53,910 bases of DNA from JBFWUW01 sp050247075 (GTDB taxonomy: Bacteria > Planctomycetota > Planctomycetia > Pirellulales > JBFWUW01): contig JBFWUW010000053.1 in the NCBI GenBank assembly GCA_050247075.1, positions 1 through 53,910 of the forward strand, given 5' to 3'. The translations under genes were made by a program, and so were the position numbers. The notes beneath the pieces are model-generated. The model saw only the letters and a list, made by a program, of their open reading frames with translations, did no database searches and was not told the origin of the DNA. Shown one piece after another: positions 31,197 through 40,320 of the stretch. Positions within the stretch are counted from its first letter, which is position 1. The number at the start of each line of letters is the position of its first letter.

Positions 31197-34100
31197 CTAT
31201 TCCCCCGTTTCAACGGTTACCGCCATGACGATTGGGGCGGAGTCGTCGGCACCTTTGACGAGTTCGATCGACTCAATAGGTTCTCGGCGTTGCGGAATGA
31301 TGCTGAGATAGCGAATTTGTTGCCCGCGGAGGGCGAAGGCGAATTTTGATTCCGGCACATCCACGCGGCGGATGTAATCGGCGAAGTGGATGCCGTTTTT
31401 CAATTCGTGGTCTTCCGCCTGACCGTCCGTGTAGTGCAATCGCACAATCATCGAGACCGAGCCTTCCCGACCGAGCGGGTGTCCCCACCCGCTGACACCG
31501 CTGAGCAAATGAACGGCCTTGGCGGTGGAATTGCACGGCAAGCTGGCCGACTTGGGCATTTGCGGAGGGAACTTGCCCTGTGGGCCATTGAGCAGCACCA
31601 CGTTGGGAACGCGGCCCTGTTGCGGATCGACAAGCTGAAACGGCACGCCTTCGACCACCTTGGGCGACCAGTCGGGAAAGATTAACCGCTCGGCGTCTGC
31701 ATCCTGGGAGTGGAACATGCCTTGCACGCTGCAAATGGTGGCCGCTTTGGCCAACGGCAGCGGCAGGTACTTGCCGCGCTGCGTGAGGAACTCCAACAAG
31801 TTGGCGATGTCGGCGGCAGTGACTTGCTTCTCAAAGCCTTCTGGCATCAGCGATTTCGGGCTGGCGACCAGTTCGTCGATCTCCTCGCGAAGCAGGGCGT
31901 GTTTCTTTCCCTCCGCGTCGAAGAGTTCGATGGTGGTCTTGGTCTCCGACGCCAGCAGCCCGGCCAACGTGCGGCCGTCAGCCATGATGACGCTGTAGAC
32001 TCGATAGTTTCCTTCCACGCTGCGGCTAGGGTCGATGATCTGCGTCAGCAGTTCGGCCTTGGGATGGACCGCCATGCCGGTCAAATCGGGCCCGATCTTG
32101 GTCCCCTCGCCGCTGTGGGTGTGGCATTTGCCGCATTGCTTTTTGAACAATTGCTGGCCCAGGGTGGCATCACCTTTTTGCATGGTCAATGGCATGAGTT
32201 CAGCCAGCACTTTTTGGCGGTCGGCACTGGGGAGCCCTCCGCCGCGGGCCAGGAGTTCCTTAGCGCGGCTGGCGATTTGTTGGTCGGGATGGTTGGCTAG
32301 CCCCTGCTTCTGGTCGAGTGCCAGATCGGCCAATGGGACAACGCCGGAATCGAGCCCATCCAGCAAGGCCAATGTCCATTCGCTACGAGACAGAAGTGCG
32401 CGCACGACCGACCCGCGCAAGGCAGGCGTGATACCGGCGAAGCGCTCGACCAACGCAGCGCCAAGTTCCGGCGACTCGCTCTTGGCCGCCGCTTCCAGCA
32501 GCCCGCGGGCTAGTTCAGGTGAAGTGCGGGGAGTCATCAATTCCAGAAGTTCGACAGCGCTGTCCAGGTCTTGTTTGCGGAACTCGATCAATTGGGATGC
32601 CGCGGCTAAACGATCCTTTTCCTCCTTGTCGGCATCGCGGGCTTGTTCCAAAAACGTCGCGGCAATGGCTGCCGCATATTGCTCAAATGCCTTGTTCCCC
32701 CATCGGGCGGTCAAGGCCACAAGCTGACTTTGCCCTGCGGGCGAGAGTTTGTCGAACCCGGCCAAAAGTGCCTGCTCCGTCGATTCCTCAAGCGTCGCCG
32801 GCGCATCCTTTGGCCAACCGCGATTGAGTCCGGCGAGGATGGTTTCGGAAATGGCTGGCGGAGCCGTTGCAATGCCCCGGAGAACATAATCGATGTCTTC
32901 CCTTTGCTCATCGCGTGCAAAGTGTTCGGCGATAATGGCGATACGATCCAGCTTGGCACGGCCATTGTTGGTTGGCTGCCTCGAGCAAACTTTCTCTAAG
33001 AATGCACCAGCCCGGCGGGCGGCCACGCAAGTTGCCGCATCCAAAATCCACGGGTCCGCTGTCGACAATTCGCCAGCCATTAATTTTACCGCCCAAAACT
33101 GCCGTTCAATACCGATTGAACCTTCGGCTGCTTTTAACAGCGCGGCCAGCAACACTTGCGGGTCCTCTTCTGGTGGCGCCAGGCCGTCTCGGATTGTAGC
33201 GCGATTGTCGGTCTCCGCGGGTGGCAAGGCCAGCCAGGCGTTACGTCGTACTCCGGGTGATGGATGACGCAAGCCGGCCGCCATGGCTCGCGCAGCCACA
33301 ACCTGGTTGCGCGATACCGTCTCACTCTGCAAGACATTCAATCCACCTAACGCATTTAGCGCATGGATCACGGAAGTGTTCAGGCCAACCGCATCGACAG
33401 TTGTGGCATTTGCCAGCTCGGTCAAACGCGGCACTGTCTCTGTTTTCGCACCTTCCACCAGCAATCGCTGAGCTTGAAGCCGCCAAAACATATTGTCGCT
33501 GCCTAACGCCGCCACGAGATCATCGGCCGTGGCTCCCTCGAGCGACGTAATCGTGGGCGCAACAGCGGACCGTTCCGCCCTTTCCGCCTTCGGCCTTTTG
33601 CCTTTCGCCTTTCCTCCGTCCTTTCCCAAATAGACCACGCGATAAATCCTGCCGTGTTGTTTGTCCCGTAAATCGGTGACATAGGCGTTTCCCTTGCCGT
33701 TTTCAAACCCCGCCGGCACCGGGTTGTGCTGCACGATGTAGTTGTACCAGTCGATGACCCACACGTTGCCGTCGGGGCCGACCTCGGCGGCGATGGGGGC
33801 GGTCCATTCGTCGTCGCTGGCGAAAAGGTTGAAGGCGTTGCGAGAAGTAAAGTCCGCCCCGTTGGGAGAAATCATAAAGGTGGCGACCAGATGGCCGGTT
33901 GGCTCGCAGACGAAGGCGGCTTTATTCCAATACTCCTGAGGATAGTCGCGGGCCGTGTACAGGGCATGTCCGGCGGCCGCGGTAAAGCCGCCGTGCCAAT
34001 CGACCTGGCGGACATTATCGGTGATCGGCTCGATCCTGTTGCTCTCGGCGATGCCCCCCAGCACGCTGCTGGACCAGCCGCGGACCGCCTCGTAGTAGCG

Positions 34101-35645
34101 GTTGGCGATGGGCATGTAGACGCTGGGATTGCCGTTGGCGGTAGAGCCAAACAGAATCCCTTCCTCGCTTATACCAACGCCCCAGGAGTTGTTGTTGGTA
34201 TTGCGGAGAAACTCGAACTCGCCCTCCGCCGGCTCTTCACTTGTTGGTAACGAGGCAATCCGAAAGCGGTAAAACCCCGTGCGGAACGATTCCTTCTGGC
34301 CAAAGATTTCTCCCTCAAACCCGGCATAGCCGACCATGCCGTAAATCCAGTTGTCTAGCCCGTAGCGCAAGTTGCTGGGCCCGGCGTGGGTGTCGCCAAT
34401 TGACCATCCCGTAAACAGAACATACCGCTGGTCAGCCACGTCGTCGCCGTCGGTGTCCCTCAAAAAAAGCGTGTGCGGGGCCTGATGCACGATTAGTCCG
34501 TCGTGGACGTGCAAAATGCTAGTGGGGATGCTGAGTTTGTCGGCGAAGAGCGTGAACTTGTCGGCCCGGCCGTCGCCGTCCGTGTCCTCGCAAATGCGGA
34601 TGCGGTCGCGGCCTTGCCCCTCGGGCCGCAAGTCGTTGGGGTAATCGACCGTCTCGGCAATCCATAGCCGCCCGGACTCGTCCCAGTTCATACAGATCGG
34701 TTTGCCGATGTCGGGCTCGGCGGCAAACAGCCGGGCCTCGAAGCCTTCCGGCGTGACGATATGTTTGGCCGATTCCTCTGGCGAGAGGGGCTTTTGCATT
34801 GTTCGGATCGGTTCGCGGACGCCGCCACTCTTGGCGCTGGGTGGATAAAACGGCACATTGGCCTCGACGTACTCGAACGGCTCTACATCGGTACGCTTGC
34901 GAGTCATCCTGGGCCGATCGGCAAAATCGCCAGCTGCCGCCGGATCGCGGCCACTTGCCCATAGAATTCCCCGCTCCACCAGATTCTGAAAGCCTGGGTT
35001 GGCCCAAGTTCGTTGATCGTGCCCCCAGGCGGTATAAAAGACCCGCCCTTTGCCGTGCGTGCGAACCCAGGTCCACGGTTCGCGGTTGTCCGCATCCACA
35101 CGGTACTCCAACACCGTGCGGTCTTGCTCGTTGTGCTTGTCGTGGACGTACGTTTCGTCCCAGCTTTCAAAGCCGGAGAAGCCACGCATCAGCGGATGGT
35201 CCGGTTCTGCATTCTCCGTGCGGAAGGTGCCGGTGCCGTGGCTCTTGAATTGCGCCCCGACCAGGGCAATGTACTTGGGTGAATTGAGAAAACAGAACGA
35301 TGCGCAATGCAACGGGACCAGCCCGTGCCCGGCGGCAACATAGTCCAGCAACGCCTGTTCTTGCTGGGGTGCAATTTGCTCGATATTGGCATAGATCGCC
35401 AGGGCATCATACTTAGCGAGCGTATCGGCATGAATATCCGCCATGCGGTCGGTATAGTCCAGTTCAATGCCCCGCTTGGCCAGCACGGGCTGCAACTGCC
35501 GAAAGCGGGCTTCGGGCTGATGGTGGCCGTTATCGCCCAGAAACAGTACGCGCAACGGCGGAGATTCCTCTGCCACTACAACCCGCGGCAACCCCGCCAG
35601 GCAGAGACAACCCAACAACCATGCCGCCCATTGTTGCTTCAGCAT
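31197..35645 (-). CDS. Giant ThuA-PVC dehydrogenase-HEAT-cytochrome c fusion
   Basis: A 1482-residue secreted protein. The signal peptide (1-25) is followed by a ThuA-like glutamine-amidotransferase-fold domain (about 30-230: VLFLGDNGHHQPEARF, GHGLVPLHCASFCF, WGHDQRTW). A propeller-like PVC dehydrogenase domain (about 290-660) contains PEGFEARLFAAEPDIGKPICM and EDTDGDGRADKFTLFADKL. A HEAT-like region spans about 700-1130. A heme motif KQCGKCH lies at about 1169-1175, and a C-terminal beta-rich module of about 180 residues resembles a carbohydrate-binding NPCBM-type domain. PVC bacteria have many such proteins, with no defined reaction. It is divergent from the creatininase-family gene. Confidence 0.85.
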   Translation of the reverse strand: MLKQQWAAWLLGCLCLAGLPRVVVAEESPPLRVLFLGDNGHHQPEARFRQLQPVLAKRGIELDYTDRMADIHADTLAKYDALAIYANIEQIAPQQEQALLDYVAAGHGLVPLHCASFCFLNSPKYIALVGAQFKSHGTGTFRTENAEPDHPLMRGFSGFESWDETYVHDKHNEQDRTVLEYRVDADNREPWTWVRTHGKGRVFYTAWGHDQRTWANPGFQNLVERGILWASGRDPAAAGDFADRPRMTRKRTDVEPFEYVEANVPFYPPSAKSGGVREPIRTMQKPLSPEESAKHIVTPEGFEARLFAAEPDIGKPICMNWDESGRLWIAETVDYPNDLRPEGQGRDRIRICEDTDGDGRADKFTLFADKLSIPTSILHVHDGLIVHQAPHTLFLRDTDGDDVADQRYVLFTGWSIGDTHAGPSNLRYGLDNWIYGMVGYAGFEGEIFGQKESFRTGFYRFRIASLPTSEEPAEGEFEFLRNTNNNSWGVGISEEGILFGSTANGNPSVYMPIANRYYEAVRGWSSSVLGGIAESNRIEPITDNVRQVDWHGGFTAAAGHALYTARDYPQEYWNKAAFVCEPTGHLVATFMISPNGADFTSRNAFNLFASDDEWTAPIAAEVGPDGNVWVIDWYNYIVQHNPVPAGFENGKGNAYVTDLRDKQHGRIYRVVYLGKDGGKAKGKRPKAERAERSAVAPTITSLEGATADDLVAALGSDNMFWRLQAQRLLVEGAKTETVPRLTELANATTVDAVGLNTSVIHALNALGGLNVLQSETVSRNQVVAARAMAAGLRHPSPGVRRNAWLALPPAETDNRATIRDGLAPPEEDPQVLLAALLKAAEGSIGIERQFWAVKLMAGELSTADPWILDAATCVAARRAGAFLEKVCSRQPTNNGRAKLDRIAIIAEHFARDEQREDIDYVLRGIATAPPAISETILAGLNRGWPKDAPATLEESTEQALLAGFDKLSPAGQSQLVALTARWGNKAFEQYAAAIAATFLEQARDADKEEKDRLAAASQLIEFRKQDLDSAVELLELMTPRTSPELARGLLEAAAKSESPELGAALVERFAGITPALRGSVVRALLSRSEWTLALLDGLDSGVVPLADLALDQKQGLANHPDQQIASRAKELLARGGGLPSADRQKVLAELMPLTMQKGDATLGQQLFKKQCGKCHTHSGEGTKIGPDLTGMAVHPKAELLTQIIDPSRSVEGNYRVYSVIMADGRTLAGLLASETKTTIELFDAEGKKHALLREEIDELVASPKSLMPEGFEKQVTAADIANLLEFLTQRGKYLPLPLAKAATICSVQGMFHSQDADAERLIFPDWSPKVVEGVPFQLVDPQQGRVPNVVLLNGPQGKFPPQMPKSASLPCNSTAKAVHLLSGVSGWGHPLGREGSVSMIVRLHYTDGQAEDHELKNGIHFADYIRRVDVPESKFAFALRGQQIRYLSIIPQRREPIESIELVKGADDSAPIVMAVTVETGE

Positions 35646-35991
35646 CGTTCAACTCTCCAACTGGGACACCACGCCAATGCGTTGCCAGTTATTCTAATCA
35701 GAAAGCTCCGCAGCCGCTGCCGCTTCAAGACAAGCCCTGGTGGGAGGTGGAAAAATGGGGAACATTCCTCTCGCAATTGAACCATTCCGCTTTCCCGGTT
35801 GGCTTTGATAGGAGTTCATCAATTCCCGCACAGGCCAGGCATGAACGATCCACAACAACTGCTGGCACAGGCTCGCGAACAATTAGCCGGGGCTTGCGGC
35901 GCGATGCCGGCGATCTCTGGCCGTTTTGCTATGCTGGCGGGCCGTGCCAACGCCTGAACCGTCATAAGCTTGAAAACGGGAGCCGACCAGC
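35646..35991. other. Divergent promoter region
   Basis: A 346-bp spacer between the giant minus-strand gene and the plus-strand creatininase gene. A 38-codon frame at 35841-35957 (MNDPQQLLAQAREQLAG...) could be a small gene but lacks a ribosome binding site. Otherwise I see no feature. Confidence 0.35.
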
Positions 35992-36771
35992 ATGTCGCCG
36001 TGGAATTTGTTGGAAGCCAATTACGCCCAAGTCAAGGCGGCTTCGTATGAGGTGGCCGTGCTGCCGCTCGGAGCCACCGAGCCGCACAATTTGCATCTGC
36101 CCTACGGCACCGATGTTTTCGAGGGAAACATCGTGGGGGAGCGCATCTGCCAGGCCGCGCACGAACGGGGGGCCAAGGTAGTACTGCTGCCTACGATTCC
36201 TTATGGAACGGAAACAAACCAGATGGCGTTTCCCTTGTCGATGAACCTCAATCCTTCCACTTTAGGGCTGGTCATCCGCGATCTGGTTGATTCGCTGGCC
36301 GGGCACGGCATCCGCAAGTTGGTCTTGCTCAACAGCCACGGCGGCAACGACCTGAAGCCGCTGCTGCGCGAGCTGTACGGCCAGACGCCGGTAAATCTAT
36401 TCCTGTGCAATTGGTACCGCGTACTGGCCGATGTGGAGCGGGCTATCTTCGACGATCCGGGAGACCACGCTGGAGAAATGGAGACTGCCTTTGCCCTGGC
36501 GTTCTTTCCACACCTGGTAGCCTACAACGCCGACGGTTCTTTGGCGGCCGACGACGGAGCTACCCGGCCCACCCGGTTTGAGGCGGTCAACCGCGGTTGG
36601 GTCGGCATCACCCGGCCTTGGCATTTGTTGACCACCAATACCGGCAGCGGCAACCCTCACCCGGCCACGGCGGCCAAAGGGCACCAGATGATGGATCTGC
36701 TGGTCGAGCGGCTATCGGCCTTTTTGGTGGAACTATCGACGGCGGAAGTTGACGAGCAGTTTCCGTTTTGA
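35992..36771 (+). CDS. Creatininase-family amidohydrolase
   Basis: A 259-residue cytosolic enzyme of the creatininase/MftE fold. Metal-binding motifs are visible: LPLGATEPHNLHLPYGTD (Glu and His ligands, then Asp), NSHGGND and a late GDHAGEMETAFAL with His/Glu. Known members hydrolyse cyclic amides (creatinine) or act in peptide maturation (mycofactocin MftE) and riboflavin metabolism, so the substrate cannot be read from sequence. There is no signal peptide. It is followed by the Fae-like gene after 140 bp on the same strand. Confidence 0.88.
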   Translation: MSPWNLLEANYAQVKAASYEVAVLPLGATEPHNLHLPYGTDVFEGNIVGERICQAAHERGAKVVLLPTIPYGTETNQMAFPLSMNLNPSTLGLVIRDLVDSLAGHGIRKLVLLNSHGGNDLKPLLRELYGQTPVNLFLCNWYRVLADVERAIFDDPGDHAGEMETAFALAFFPHLVAYNADGSLAADDGATRPTRFEAVNRGWVGITRPWHLLTTNTGSGNPHPATAAKGHQMMDLLVERLSAFLVELSTAEVDEQFPF

Positions 36772-36911
36772 ACCACTTTTCACGACAATTTTGCCCTTCC
36801 CGAATGGCCGGGGTGCCGTTCCATGATCGTCCACGGTAGACTGTCGTGGGCCGTGCCGCTGCCCCCATCTAGTGTCCACGCTTTGCAACCAACCACCGAG
36901 ACCAACCACCC

Positions 36912-37511
36912 ATGGCCAAGAAAAAGAACGCCAGGAAAGCCGCCAAGAAGTCCGCTAGAAAATCGACGGCGGGCCCAATTATTCTCCGCACGGGCGAGGC
37001 CTTGGTGGAGGCCGACGAAGCCTGGTCCGCGGCCGAGCCAGAAGTCTTGATCGGCGAACTCAATGGACCGGTGGGCTACGCGCTGGCCAACCTGATGGGC
37101 GGACAGGTCAAAGGCCATACCCGCGTGTTTGCCATTCTTAATAGCGACGTGCAGGTGCGGCCAGCCACCGTGATGGTCAGCAAGGTCACGGTCAACAGCG
37201 AAAAGTACACGAATATCTTGATGGGGACCGTGCAAGCGGCCATTGCCCACGGCGTTTTGGATGCCGTGCGGGCGGGGGACATTCCCAAGGACAAGGTCAA
37301 CGACCTGGGGATCATCATCTCGGTCTGGCTCGACCCCAGCGTGACCGAAGTCGCCATCAATCACGGAGTTTTATTCCAGACGCATCGCGAAGCGACCGCC
37401 AAAGCCATTCACAAAGCCATGCATCACGAGCCCACCATTGACTGGCTGCTGAAGAATCAAGACAGCGTGCCGCACTACTTTCATCAACTGGCGCTGGACG
37501 GCAAGATCTGA
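36912..37511 (+). CDS. Formaldehyde-activating enzyme (Fae) homologue
   Basis: A 199-residue protein whose residues from about 25 match Fae, which condenses formaldehyde with tetrahydromethanopterin: GEALVEADEAW, GHTRVFAILNSDVQVRPATVM, SKVTVNSEKYTNI and AIAHGVLDAVRAGDIPKDKVNDLGIIISVWLDP. Two oddities. A Lys/Ala-rich tail precedes the domain (AKKKNARKAAKKSARKS), like nucleic-acid-binding tails. And the conserved N-terminal active-site histidine of classical Fae has no counterpart between GEALV and ALANL. It may be a Fae paralogue with altered function. No other C1-H4MPT gene is in the window. It converges on rpoN, with 28 bp between. Confidence 0.85.
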   Translation: MAKKKNARKAAKKSARKSTAGPIILRTGEALVEADEAWSAAEPEVLIGELNGPVGYALANLMGGQVKGHTRVFAILNSDVQVRPATVMVSKVTVNSEKYTNILMGTVQAAIAHGVLDAVRAGDIPKDKVNDLGIIISVWLDPSVTEVAINHGVLFQTHREATAKAIHKAMHHEPTIDWLLKNQDSVPHYFHQLALDGKI

Positions 37512-37539
37512 GTGTTGGCCGCTTGAACCGGCGGGCGGC

Positions 37540-39168
37540 CTAAACGGCATCCGCTGGCATGGGCGGGTCATCGGTATCGCCAGACGCGTCATCGTCGCGC
37601 ATGCCTTGCGAATGTTCTTCTTCGTCACGACCGGCGGCAACGGCGTCTGGCGCGGCCGCCTTGCCGGCTGCCGCACCGTTCCCCAGGGACCAGTCGCGGC
37701 GTTGGCGCGAACTGGGAACATTCATGGCCTTGCGATACTTGGTGACAGTGCGGCGGGCGACCGTCAGGCCATGCTTGGCAAGTTCCTTGACGAGTTCGTC
37801 GTCGCTGAAGGGGGCGGTTTTGTCCTCGTTATCCACGACTTCTTGCAGCTTGAGCCGCACGGCATCCCAGGCGACTTCCTCGCCAGTGGAGCTGGTCGTG
37901 CCGCCGCCAAAAAACCGCTTGAGCGGAAAGATGCCGCGCGGTGTCTGTATCCATTTGTCGTCCACGGCCCGGCTAACCGTGGTGACGTGGACGCCGACCT
38001 TGTCGGCAATCTGTTGCATTTTCAGCGGTTCGATCGCCTCTACGCCCTTTTTGAGGAATTCGGTTTGGTGGTCCACGATGGCTTGCGCCACGCGTGTTAA
38101 CGTGCTGCGGCGCTGCTCGATCGACTCAATCAGCCATTGGGCCGAGGTGATCTTCCGCTTGATGTACTCTTTTTCGGCTTCGCTGGCTTTGCCCGTCATC
38201 AGCATCTCGCGGTAGAAATTGCTGATCCGCAATTGAGGCGTGCGGCCTTGCTCCATGTAGACCTCGTACTTGCCGTCGTCGGTCTCCGTTAGAAAAACGT
38301 CCGGCGTGACGTTGGGCACATGCGTATCCACGAATTTGGAGCCGGGCAAAGGATCCAGATGCCGCAGTTCTTGCACCAGGCTTTGAATCAGCTCGATGGA
38401 AAAGCCAGTCTTTTTTTGAATGAGCGGCAGTCGGTTGTCTTTCAGGTCGTCCAAATGGTCGGCCACCAGCGTGCGCATTTGTTCGTGCATCGGCATGGTC
38501 GGCAGAATCTGCAACAGCAGGCATTCGCGGACATCGCGGGCACCTACACCCGGCGGGTCCAGGCGGTGGACGACCGACAGGGCCTCTTGCGCTAGCTTGA
38601 GTTGATCGGGACCGGCGTTGGCGTCCAGCAGTTCCTCCAAAGGGCAGGGGAGATAGCCGTTGTGGTCCAAGCTGTAGATGATTCGCTCGGCCATTTGCCG
38701 CGTGGCGGGCGTCAGTTCGTACCAGCCCAACTGCCCGCACAGAAAGTCTTGCAATGTTTGGGGGCGATCGACCATGTTGGCCATGGCGTCGTTCTGGCGG
38801 TCTCCCTCTTCCTCCATGCGGTTGCTGGAGAGCCGAGGCCGCTCGTCGAACTGATCGGGCCATTCCGAACCCATATCGAGCAGCCGCTCGAAATCGTCGG
38901 CGTTGTTCTTGGTTTCGTCGAGATTGAGTTCTTTTTCCTCGGTGGTTGGCGCATCTGGGTTTTCCACCTCGGCCCGTTCATCGCGTTCGTCAGGCAGATC
39001 GGGATCGTCCTCGATCTTCTCCAACAAGGGGTTCTCGATGATTTCTTGCTCGATGCGTTCCTCCAACGCGGCGATGGGGAGTTGCAAAATCTCCATCGAC
39101 TGAATCATTTTCGGCGCCAGAATTTGTTTCTGGACTTGCCGCAGTTCTTGACCGAAGGAAAGCCGCAT
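37540..39168 (-). CDS. rpoN: RNA polymerase sigma-54 factor
   Basis: A 542-residue sigma-54. Region I (1-50) has the Gln/Leu-rich activator-response segment (LRQVQKQILAPKMIQSMEIL, LPIAALEERIEQEIIENPLLE). Acidic region II follows (about 55-115). Region III carries the core-binding part, an HTH (MQQIADKVGVHVTTVSRAV, then KWIQTPRGIFPLKRFF) and the RpoN box ARRTVTKYRKAMNVPSSRQR near residue 480. A low-complexity Ala/Asp-rich tail extends beyond the box. It reads -24/-12 promoters such as the one at 9723. It lies 55 bp after recR and may belong to the dnaX operon. Confidence 0.97.
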   Translation of the reverse strand: MRLSFGQELRQVQKQILAPKMIQSMEILQLPIAALEERIEQEIIENPLLEKIEDDPDLPDERDERAEVENPDAPTTEEKELNLDETKNNADDFERLLDMGSEWPDQFDERPRLSSNRMEEEGDRQNDAMANMVDRPQTLQDFLCGQLGWYELTPATRQMAERIIYSLDHNGYLPCPLEELLDANAGPDQLKLAQEALSVVHRLDPPGVGARDVRECLLLQILPTMPMHEQMRTLVADHLDDLKDNRLPLIQKKTGFSIELIQSLVQELRHLDPLPGSKFVDTHVPNVTPDVFLTETDDGKYEVYMEQGRTPQLRISNFYREMLMTGKASEAEKEYIKRKITSAQWLIESIEQRRSTLTRVAQAIVDHQTEFLKKGVEAIEPLKMQQIADKVGVHVTTVSRAVDDKWIQTPRGIFPLKRFFGGGTTSSTGEEVAWDAVRLKLQEVVDNEDKTAPFSDDELVKELAKHGLTVARRTVTKYRKAMNVPSSRQRRDWSLGNGAAAGKAAAPDAVAAGRDEEEHSQGMRDDDASGDTDDPPMPADAV

Positions 39169-39223
39169 GTCTTTTTCTTCTGACTTGGCTGTAACAGCCC
39201 GCGGGGGCCATAAAGGTGAAACG

Positions 39224-39820
39224 TTAGAACTTTTGCCGGCCGGCCAAGGCGTCGGCCAGGATCTCTTTATTGGCGAATTCCAGCACGCTGCCAGAGGTTA
39301 TGCCGCGCGCCAGTCGCGTGACCGAGACGGGCAAGTCGGCCAAGAGGTTGGAAATAAACAGGGCCGTGCCATCTCCTTCCATCGTGGGGTTTGTTCCCAT
39401 GATTACCTCGCGGATTTCGCCCTTTCGAATTCGTTCAACCAACGGCTCAATCGTTAAATGTTCTGGCCCCACGCCCTCTAAAGGGGCAATTCGCCCCAAC
39501 AGCACATGGTACAAGCCGCGAAAGTTGCCCGCTTGCTCCAATGCCATCAGGTCTCTGGGCTGCTCAACCACGCACAGTAAGGCTGTATCTCGTTTAGGGT
39601 CGCGGCAAATGCCGCACTCTTCTCCCTCTGTCAAATTGTAGCATGTCTTGCAGTAGTGAACGTTTTCCTTCACCTGGCGGATAGCGTCTGCCAGGGCCAG
39701 CACTTCGGCCTTGTTCGCCCGCAACAGATGGTACGCCAACCGCTCGGCCGATTTACGGCCTATCCCAGGCAGCTTGGCAAGCTGGTCGACCAAGAACGTG
39801 ACCGATTCGGTGAATGCCAC
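39224..39820 (-). CDS. recR: Recombination protein RecR
   Basis: A 198-residue protein with N-terminal helix-hairpin-helix (LAKLPGIGRKSAERLAYHLL), a C4 zinc finger (C57-x2-C60-x8-C69-x2-C72), a Toprim domain (LCVVEQPRDLMALE, the LIEVIMGTNPT region) and the C-terminal Walker-B-like end. RecR clamps onto DNA with RecO/RecF to load RecA at gaps. I chose the GTG at 39820 (length 198, the family norm). A longer frame to 39889 only reads through the ATGAAGG tandem repeat (HRSSFIVHPSSFIL). It follows ebfC by 84 bp. Confidence 0.95.
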   Translation of the reverse strand: MAFTESVTFLVDQLAKLPGIGRKSAERLAYHLLRANKAEVLALADAIRQVKENVHYCKTCYNLTEGEECGICRDPKRDTALLCVVEQPRDLMALEQAGNFRGLYHVLLGRIAPLEGVGPEHLTIEPLVERIRKGEIREVIMGTNPTMEGDGTALFISNLLADLPVSVTRLARGITSGSVLEFANKEILADALAGRQKF

Positions 39821-39830
39821 GGGGGAAAGG

Positions 39831-39877
39831 ATGAAGGATGAAGGATGAACGATGAAGGATGAACGATGAAGGATGAG
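39831..39877. repeat. ATGAAGG/ATGAACG tandem repeat
   Basis: About six near-perfect 7-bp units (ATGAAGG alternating with ATGAACG) lie between ebfC and recR. Read on the minus strand they encode SSFIVH-like peptides and create a false N-terminal extension of recR. Short-unit repeats of this type are common between planctomycete genes. Confidence 0.8.
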
Positions 39878-39904
39878 ACGCTCAATCAAGACTTGTAACC
39901 CAAC

Positions 39905-40264
39905 TCAAGAATCGGGGGTGGGCGTGAATTTGGCGATTGCCTCGTCCAGGCCGGGCATGTTCATGCCGCCGGTAAGTGACTTGAGCGAATCGGCATGCAA
40001 TTGCCGGGCTTTGGCCAGGGCCTGATTGACGGCGGCCGCCAACAGGTCTTCCAACAATTCACGGTCTTGTTGCTCGATCAGTTTCGGATCGACGCGCACC
40101 GCCAGCACCTCACCCACGCCGCTGGCGTCGACCTCTACCAAGCCCCCCCCCGCCGCGCCCGTCACCGTCTGCCGTTTGAGTTCCTCGCTCACCGACTGCA
40201 TCTGCGAGCTGACCTGCTGCGCCTGCTTGAGCATGTTGGCAAAGTTGCCAATTTCCTTGAACAT
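39905..40264 (-). CDS. ebfC: YbaB/EbfC nucleoid-associated protein
   Basis: A 119-residue DNA-binding protein (B. subtilis YaaK). The start MFKEIGNFANMLKQAQQVSSQM matches the family N-terminal helix. VTGAAGGGLVEVDASGVGEVLAVRVDPKLIEQQDRELLEDLLAAAVNQAL covers the beta-sheet core and second helix. It acts as a dimer and bends DNA. The AGGG stretch is coded by a run of nine G's on the minus strand (40143-40151), a possible slip site. It lies between dnaX (56 bp) and recR, as in many bacteria. Confidence 0.93.
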   Translation of the reverse strand: MFKEIGNFANMLKQAQQVSSQMQSVSEELKRQTVTGAAGGGLVEVDASGVGEVLAVRVDPKLIEQQDRELLEDLLAAAVNQALAKARQLHADSLKSLTGGMNMPGLDEAIAKFTPTPDS

Positions 40265-40320
40265 GTCTTTGTTCCTTTCGATGTCCGACGTGCCTGTCGG
40301 GTACTTTGCTTGGCCTCCCG

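Noticed and set aside
39831..39877. CRISPR-like direct repeats
   Set aside because: The 7-bp units are contiguous without spacers, so this is a simple tandem repeat.
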